Program-made: the position numbers and the translations under genes
Source of the DNA: Candidatus Gastranaerophilales bacterium
GTDB taxonomy: Bacteria; Cyanobacteriota; Vampirovibrionia; Gastranaerophilales; Gastranaerophilaceae
Assembly: GCA_944324255.1 (NCBI GenBank)
Contig: CALUVM010000012.1
Span: 1-58,220, forward strand
Direction: 5' to 3'
DNA: 58,220 nucleotides
The notes under the pieces: model-generated
What the model was told of the DNA's origin: nothing
The model's database searches: none
What the model saw: only the letters and a program-made list of their open reading frames with translations
Shown: one piece after another, positions 53,958-58,220 of the stretch
Layout: each line of letters opens with the position of its first letter
Numbering within the stretch: the first letter of the stretch is position 1

Positions 53958-54049
53958 ATAAATTCTCCGCCATCGTCGATATTTGCATGATAAACATGAT
54001 TTATCTCTTTGACGTCCTCTGTTTGCAGGATTTTGGACAGTTAATAAAA

Positions 54050-54078
54050 CATACCCTCCCTATATAAGAGAAGGTACG
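54050..54078 (-). terminator. Probable terminator of the M49-like gene
   Basis: On the minus strand TACCTTCTC, a 7-nt loop and GGGAGGGTA (some G-U pairs) are followed by TGTTTTATT. Located about 25 bp after the stop of the gene at 54100. Confidence 0.55.
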
Positions 54079-54099
54079 TTTCTATACTAATAATTCAAG

Positions 54100-56001
54100 T
54101 TATTCAGCAAGCAGTTTATCCGCAAGCGGGGATTCAACTCTGCCGTTGAGGGTTTTGGAAACTTTTTTAATATTTTCTGCCATTGTTTCCATCTCCGGTG
54201 TCCAGACAAAATAATCGTTTACATATTTCTCGCCGCGGGCAAAATCGCCTGATAATTGAACTTCTATAATCTCTTCAAGCATTTTTCTTGCTGTCGGAAC
54301 CATTTTGTCTATATTTATATCCAGAACTCCTTCCGGAGAAATTGTAATAGCCCCTTCTTTTATAAAGAAATAATTCTGCATAACCGAACGGACTCTATGC
54401 GCCTGACTCATTGTCGGTTTTGAAGTCATCATATTATCTGCCGCATAAGTTACAATAATTTCTCTTCTCTGCTCCGGAGTGTACATTCCGGCTTCTGTTA
54501 AAACATCAAGCATAGCAAGAGAAATCATATCGGCTTTGTTTTCTTCAATAATAGATTTGTATTTGCCTAACCCTTCAGTTCCGGATTTCGGTCCGAGAGA
54601 GTGTCCGTTTTCGTGTCCTACGGTGAACCAGTGGTCAGCTTCATCATTATAGTATTTATGCAAATCTTTATTAAGTATTGCGTTCAGACGTTTCTGGAGC
54701 TTTTCTCTGGCATCATCTGATGTAATCAGCCTGATTTGTCTGTGATAAACATTTCTTCTTCCGCCGTCAAGAAGCTGAACAGAAAGTTTATCATCATTAG
54801 GAAGGTTCTCAGCAAGAGTAATCCCCGCTCTAAATTCCCCGACATCCCCTGTTACAGCTACCAAATCCGCATCAATCATTGTTTGTTTAGATTCTTTATC
54901 CGGTGAAATATTTTGTTCGTATTTATCCTTAAACGGCATATTATCAGCCATCAGAGGTAAGTAACTTTTTACCTTTAAGATAGCATCGGTACCTTTTTTA
55001 TTCACAATACCAACTCTTCCGCCGAGAAAATCTTTGGCAACCGGAACAATTCCTGCATTATCAAGCAGAGCTTTAAGTTCCGGATTCTCTACAACAGTTT
55101 CTGTTAACTCGTCAGAATAATTTTCTCTTGTAATGGTAAATTCAAGAGGGGTATCCTGCAATGTTGCCCATTTTTTATCCGCATAAGCATCCAGCATCGG
55201 ATCAGGAGTTCTGAGAGCCTTGGCTTGCAGCCTCAAAAACTCGTTAAAATCTTCATTTGTAGAAACTTCGGCAGCTTTTTCAAGCTCGGATGCCATATAG
55301 TTAAAATCTTCTTTAAACTTGTCTACATAATCGACAGCTTTGAGCTCGTCGCCGTCTCTTTCCACAACAGAGCGCTGATTAAGAATCTTTTTAACTTCTT
55401 CTGTCTTACCTTCTTTTAACATTTTAATCAGGATATTATGGAATTCTTCTTTTTCTAAATCCTGGGGGTAAATTCCCTTGCCCGGGCGCTCATGAACCCC
55501 TTTTGCAAGTTCAATCATATTTGATTCTCTGTCCAGAGAGCAGACTCCCTTTTGTGCATCAAAAAGTATTTTTGTAAGTTCTGCTTGCTTGTTTCCTTTT
55601 GTAATTTCGGATTCAAGATATTCCTTAAAAGGCAGGTTGTTAGGGTTATCCAGCTGCATATTTACTTTATCTAAAACAACTGCTGCTTTAACAAGATGTT
55701 TGAGAGCTTCTTTATCCCCTTCAGCAAGCTCGTTATATTCAGGCGAATCAACCGCAAGCATTTTTTTAGTGGTTAAATAATCTTTATGGGTTCTTTTTTC
55801 CAGTTCTTCCATAGAAAGGTTTAACTCATAGTTCTTAGAATTAGAAATGTGCGGGTTATTAATCATACTCATCTTATCAAGCTCCTTCATTAATTTTTCG
55901 GACTGTCTGCGTGTTTGATTGCCGGAAGAGGAGTTATTACCGTTTACTCCGCCGGATTGAAAATTCACGCTATTGAAATTGTTAATCGGGTTAATATTCA
56001 T
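54100..56001 (-). CDS. M49-like zinc metallopeptidase
   Basis: A 633-residue protein with no signal peptide and an Asn/Ser/Gly-rich N-terminus. Near residues 462-466 is HENGH (HExxH zinc site) in TVGHENGHSLGP, and near 486-491 EENKAD, which matches the E-E-x-x-A-D third-ligand motif of the dipeptidyl-peptidase III (M49) family. The rest is mostly helical. M49 enzymes cut dipeptides from oligopeptides in the cytosol. Here the HExxGH of M49 is reduced to HExxH, as in some bacterial relatives. A leaderless-type -10 box precedes the ATG. Confidence 0.75.
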   Translation of the reverse strand: MNINPINNFNSVNFQSGGVNGNNSSSGNQTRRQSEKLMKELDKMSMINNPHISNSKNYELNLSMEELEKRTHKDYLTTKKMLAVDSPEYNELAEGDKEALKHLVKAAVVLDKVNMQLDNPNNLPFKEYLESEITKGNKQAELTKILFDAQKGVCSLDRESNMIELAKGVHERPGKGIYPQDLEKEEFHNILIKMLKEGKTEEVKKILNQRSVVERDGDELKAVDYVDKFKEDFNYMASELEKAAEVSTNEDFNEFLRLQAKALRTPDPMLDAYADKKWATLQDTPLEFTITRENYSDELTETVVENPELKALLDNAGIVPVAKDFLGGRVGIVNKKGTDAILKVKSYLPLMADNMPFKDKYEQNISPDKESKQTMIDADLVAVTGDVGEFRAGITLAENLPNDDKLSVQLLDGGRRNVYHRQIRLITSDDAREKLQKRLNAILNKDLHKYYNDEADHWFTVGHENGHSLGPKSGTEGLGKYKSIIEENKADMISLAMLDVLTEAGMYTPEQRREIIVTYAADNMMTSKPTMSQAHRVRSVMQNYFFIKEGAITISPEGVLDINIDKMVPTARKMLEEIIEVQLSGDFARGEKYVNDYFVWTPEMETMAENIKKVSKTLNGRVESPLADKLLAE

Positions 56002-56016
56002 ACCCTGATTATATCA
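56002..56016 (-). promoter_or_regulatory. Extended -10 promoter for leaderless M49-like gene
   Basis: Minus-strand TGATATAAT, six bases, then ATG at 55999-56001. Confidence 0.65.
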
Positions 56017-56059
56017 TAATTTTTCTATATGTTAACAATTTGGGGACAAATACAAGGGT

Positions 56060-56512
56060 CTAAATACCTTCATCTTCTTCGCTATCTTCATCAGAAACAA
56101 CAGGCATTGCCACTTTTATTCCCATTTCTTCCAGCGCAGCACGTGCTTTTGGTGCAAGCGCAGTATCGGAAAAGTTTTCCAGAATAGTCTGGTAGCAGTC
56201 AATGGCTTCGGGCTTCATATCACGTAGCCTGTATACATTTCCGGCTTTATAATATAGCGGAGCAAGTTCGGTGTTAGCAGCAGAAAGCATCTGGTTATCA
56301 AGCTGAATCTTGATTCCGATAAGTGTTTCATTGTCTTTTGGCGACAAAAGCGCACGTGCATAAATCTTTTTAGTCAAATTATCAATATCATCCGACATTT
56401 GTGCTATAGCTTCTTTAGAAAGCTTTGACGATTTCTTTGCGGCCGATACATCAAGACTTATTGCTGAAAGCAAAAAGAAACCCGCTAATACCCATATTAA
56501 AAACTTCTTCAT
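56060..56512 (-). CDS. Exported TPR-like protein
   Basis: A 150-residue protein with a signal peptide (MKKFLIWVLAGFFLLSAI, cut near VSA-AK). The mature part has a short TPR-like helical pair (YYKAGNVYRLRDMKPEAIDCYQTIL, about 87-111) and an acidic disordered end (DEDSEEDE). Probably periplasmic. CGGAG lies before the ATG, with a TATAAT further upstream. Function unknown. Confidence 0.7.
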   Translation of the reverse strand: MKKFLIWVLAGFFLLSAISLDVSAAKKSSKLSKEAIAQMSDDIDNLTKKIYARALLSPKDNETLIGIKIQLDNQMLSAANTELAPLYYKAGNVYRLRDMKPEAIDCYQTILENFSDTALAPKARAALEEMGIKVAMPVVSDEDSEEDEGI

Positions 56513-56644
56513 AAAATACTCCGATACATAAGCTTATTATATCTCAATTCTATTATATAAAAAAGTTTAATTTTCTCATCAATTAAATGTATGATAATTC
56601 TATAAAGAATTTTATGTATAAAGATTTGAAGATAGTGGATTATA

Positions 56645-56676
56645 ATAAAAGAGCAGGATACTTTAAATCCTGCTCG
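56645..56676 (-). terminator. Rho-independent terminator of the zinc-ribbon gene
   Basis: GAGCAGGAT (56651-56659) pairs with ATCCTGCTC (56667-56675). On the minus strand it is followed by TTTTATT. Confidence 0.8.
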
Positions 56677-56685
56677 TTTAAAATT

Positions 56686-56982
56686 TTATACTGCCTGCTG
56701 TTCAGCGGCGGCTGCTTTTTCAGCTTCATAACAATCTCTGCATAGGACATCTCTGCCCTGGGTAGGGTTAAACGGAACCTGCGTCTGCACCCCGCACTTT
56801 GCGCAAACGGCATCATACATTTTTTTCTTACCTCTGCGTTGTTGTTTTTTAACTTTTCTGCATTCCGGACATCTTTTCGGCTTATTTGCTAAACCTTTTT
56901 CCGCATAAAATTCCTGTTCACCGGCTGTGAAAACAAATTCATTTCCGCAGTCTTCACAAATAAGCGTTTCATCTTGGTACAT
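56686..56982 (-). CDS. Double zinc-ribbon protein
   Basis: A 98-residue protein with four Cys pairs. The first ribbon (CEDCGNEFVFTAGEQEFY ... CPEC) matches the 'probable zinc-ribbon' family PF13451; the second (CAKCGVQTQVPFNP ... CRDC) matches the CxxC-x20-CxxC family. A Lys/Arg linker lies between them. It likely binds two Zn and may bind nucleic acid. AGGAGA precedes the ATG, and a good terminator follows. Similar proteins are common in cyanobacteria and Chloroflexi. Confidence 0.88.
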   Translation of the reverse strand: MYQDETLICEDCGNEFVFTAGEQEFYAEKGLANKPKRCPECRKVKKQQRRGKKKMYDAVCAKCGVQTQVPFNPTQGRDVLCRDCYEAEKAAAAEQQAV

Positions 56983-57113
56983 GACGAGTTCTCCTAAATA
57001 ATTAATTGACTGCAGCTTAATATAAACTGCTCAATCATTCTATACTTTTTTTCGGCGAACGTCAAGTTTTTATGAGAGTTTAAAGGGTTTAATGATACAA
57101 AACGAAACAAAAG

Positions 57114-57551
57114 TTAAACTTTTCCGGTAGAACCGAATCCGCCTTCGCCTCGTGCAGTTTCTGAAAGTTCTGTAACCACTTTGATTTCAGCTTGTTCAAC
57201 ACGTGCAATAACCATTTGTGCGATTCTTTCATCCGGCTGAATTGTGTAGGCTTCGTTTGAGAGATTAACTACAGGCACACAAACTTCTCCTCTGTAATCC
57301 TCATCAATTGTCCCTACACAGTTAATAAGGCTGATTCCGTGTTTAATAGATAAACCTGAACGAGGACGAATCTGAGCTTCATAACCATGTTCAAGTTCAA
57401 TTTTTAATCCTGTAGGGATAAGGCGTCTTTCAAGCGGCTGGAGAGTGATACCTTCTTCAATAGCCGCACATAAGTCCATGCCGGCAGCCCCTTCTGTTTT
57501 ATATTCAGGAACATATTTGTTGTGTTCCATTCTGTAAATTTTTAAAATCAT
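57114..57551 (-). CDS. dut: dUTP diphosphatase
   Basis: Dut hydrolyses dUTP to dUMP, keeping uracil out of DNA and giving the substrate for dTMP synthesis. The 145-residue protein shows all five motifs: [39 protein letters not shown] and the C-terminal [15 protein letters not shown] precedes the ATG. Normal length. Preceded by a small hypothetical gene on the same strand, 12 bp away. Confidence 0.97.
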   Translation of the reverse strand: MILKIYRMEHNKYVPEYKTEGAAGMDLCAAIEEGITLQPLERRLIPTGLKIELEHGYEAQIRPRSGLSIKHGISLINCVGTIDEDYRGEVCVPVVNLSNEAYTIQPDERIAQMVIARVEQAEIKVVTELSETARGEGGFGSTGKV

Positions 57552-57563
57552 GCAGACTCCTGA

Positions 57564-57803
57564 CTAAGCTTGTATAATAGTTCTACCGTCAACAACTTCT
57601 TTAGGGAAGATTGTGAAACTCTCGAGGTTTTCTATTCCCATTTTTTTATTTGTTTTAGCTGTTTTATTAATAAAATTAGCTTCATTAGCTTTGGCAATAG
57701 GGTTTGTACCTTCCGGAGAAGACATAAAACTATTGCTCATACGAATAAACAAATTTCTTCTGGCATTATTTTGACCAATACGTGATATAGCTGAAACTTC
57801 CAT
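57564..57803 (-). CDS. Small hypothetical protein
   Basis: A 79-residue basic, Asn-rich protein with AAAAGGTGA as ribosome site. No domain is recognised. It lies just upstream of dut and is probably cotranscribed. Confidence 0.5.
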   Translation of the reverse strand: MEVSAISRIGQNNARRNLFIRMSNSFMSSPEGTNPIAKANEANFINKTAKTNKKMGIENLESFTIFPKEVVDGRTIIQA

Positions 57804-57926
57804 AAACTGTCACCTTTTCTTAATACGGGGTAAACAATCATCGGGATAAATTTACCCTAAAAAACGACTTTTAACAGAATATATTTTCTTGCAGAATAAG
57901 CTTTGTGTCAATAGGAATATAAAAGT

Positions 57927-57955
57927 TTGTAACAAAAAAATGTTTGTGCTAGAAT
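57927..57955 (+). promoter_or_regulatory. Promoter of the right-end tandem repeat RNA
   Basis: TTGTAA (57927-57932), 17-bp spacer, and extended -10 TGCTAGAAT (57947-57955). The expected start is near 57961, reading into the repeat; no open frame follows. Confidence 0.65.
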
Positions 57956-57960
57956 ACTTT

Positions 57961-58150
57961 TTGTCAACAAAGTTTAATGTTGGTATTGAAAATTGAATAA
58001 TACAAATTGTGTCGATGTAGGACTCCGCTGAAAAAGCAATTAAATGTTGCTTTTGAAGATGGAGCAGGCGAGTTCGAGCATAAGCGAGATGAGCCGTATA
58101 CAAGATATCCGATTCCGCCACGTGGTAGGATAGGATGTAAAAATTAATCG
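57961..58150 (+). ncRNA. Candidate structured RNA, repeat copy 1 (57986-58150)
   Basis: After the promoter comes a leader and then a 165-bp unit (57986-58150) with no ORF on its strand and little coding character. It holds a stable hairpin AAAAGCAA/TTGCTTTT with loop TTAAATG, set between GACTCC and GGAGC segments that can also pair, then short palindromes (GTATAC, GATATC, CCACGTGG). The GC content is clearly higher than in its flanks. These features suit a small structured RNA. No known family is recognised. Confidence 0.45.
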
Positions 58151-58220
58151 TTGAAAATTGAATATAATATTTGTGTCGATGTGGCACTCTGCCGAGCAAA
58201 AGTTGACTAAATGTCAAGTT
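58151..58220 (+). repeat. Candidate structured RNA, copy 2 (partial, cut by window edge)
   Basis: It opens with the same 13 bases as copy 1 (TTGAAAATTGAAT), shares TTGTGTCGATGT and the CTC-GC stem side. The hairpin at this position has different stem bases around the same TAAATG-type loop. It carries a TATAAT of its own (58163-58168). Confidence 0.6.

Noticed and set aside
57852-58217. Minus-strand frame of 121 codons across the right-end repeat
   Set aside because: It crosses both repeat copies, the promoter and their hairpins, has no ribosome site, and its residue make-up is that of a shadow frame.

Overview
The window is one contiguous, AT-rich piece of a bacterial chromosome carrying mostly housekeeping and cell-envelope genes. 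MurD/FtsW/MurG, an ADP-heptose-type glycosyltransferase, an AsmA-like giant envelope protein, rhamnose/capsule genes, flagellar genes (FlaG, FliS, FliT-like), glycogen synthase and HD-GYP signalling point to a flagellated Gram-negative. Gene content, low GC and the style of the small hypothetical proteins fit a non-photosynthetic cyanobacterial relative (Vampirovibrionia/'Melainabacteria', Gastranaerophilales-like). That placement is inference; no rRNA gene is present to confirm it.

Layout. 1-3.7 kb: end of an unknown gene, a YraN-family nuclease, two glycosyltransferases and bioD. 3.7-8.2 kb (minus strand): murD-ftsW-murG and a secreted TPR/beta-propeller protein. 8.2-12.7 kb: miaA, an L-asparaginase II gene carrying a tandem hairpin insertion, a MshEN-like coiled-coil protein, then flaG-fliS-fliT-like and an HU gene with a strong terminator. 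12.8-14.7 kb: a regulator built only of four GntR-type winged helices, infC with a non-AUG start, and tRNA-Phe. 15-30.7 kb: a large polysaccharide locus, in two blocks separated by a repeat-rich gap: GT8-LicD, IspD/TarI-like, epimerase-pyruvyltransferase fusion, pyruvyltransferase, acetyltransferase; then GT9, a GT-A enzyme, a Stealth phosphotransferase, UDP-glucose dehydrogenase, the rfbCBDA dTDP-rhamnose set, and the initiating sugar-phosphate transferase.

30.7-38.6 kb: speE, a HIT protein, a secreted protein of unknown role, the AsmA-like protein, and an EF-hand protein. 38.8-48.5 kb: glyQ, two tandem APC amino-acid permeases, an HD-GYP protein, an Sm-like small protein, serS, and an Orn/Lys/Arg decarboxylase. 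48.6-52.7 kb: glgA, then the overlapping purM-purN-purD genes. 53-58.2 kb: a DUF559 nuclease gene enclosed by inverted repeats, an M49-like metallopeptidase, a zinc-ribbon protein, dut, and finally a tandemly repeated candidate structured RNA that runs off the right edge.

Three themes stand out. (1) At least eight genes have a -10 box placed exactly six bases before the start codon and no Shine-Dalgarno, so leaderless mRNAs appear common here. (2) Small palindromic repeats fill intergenic gaps, flank the DUF559 gene and a polysaccharide cassette, and have entered coding sequence. (3) The right-end tandem element has its own good promoter and looks like an undescribed non-coding RNA family.
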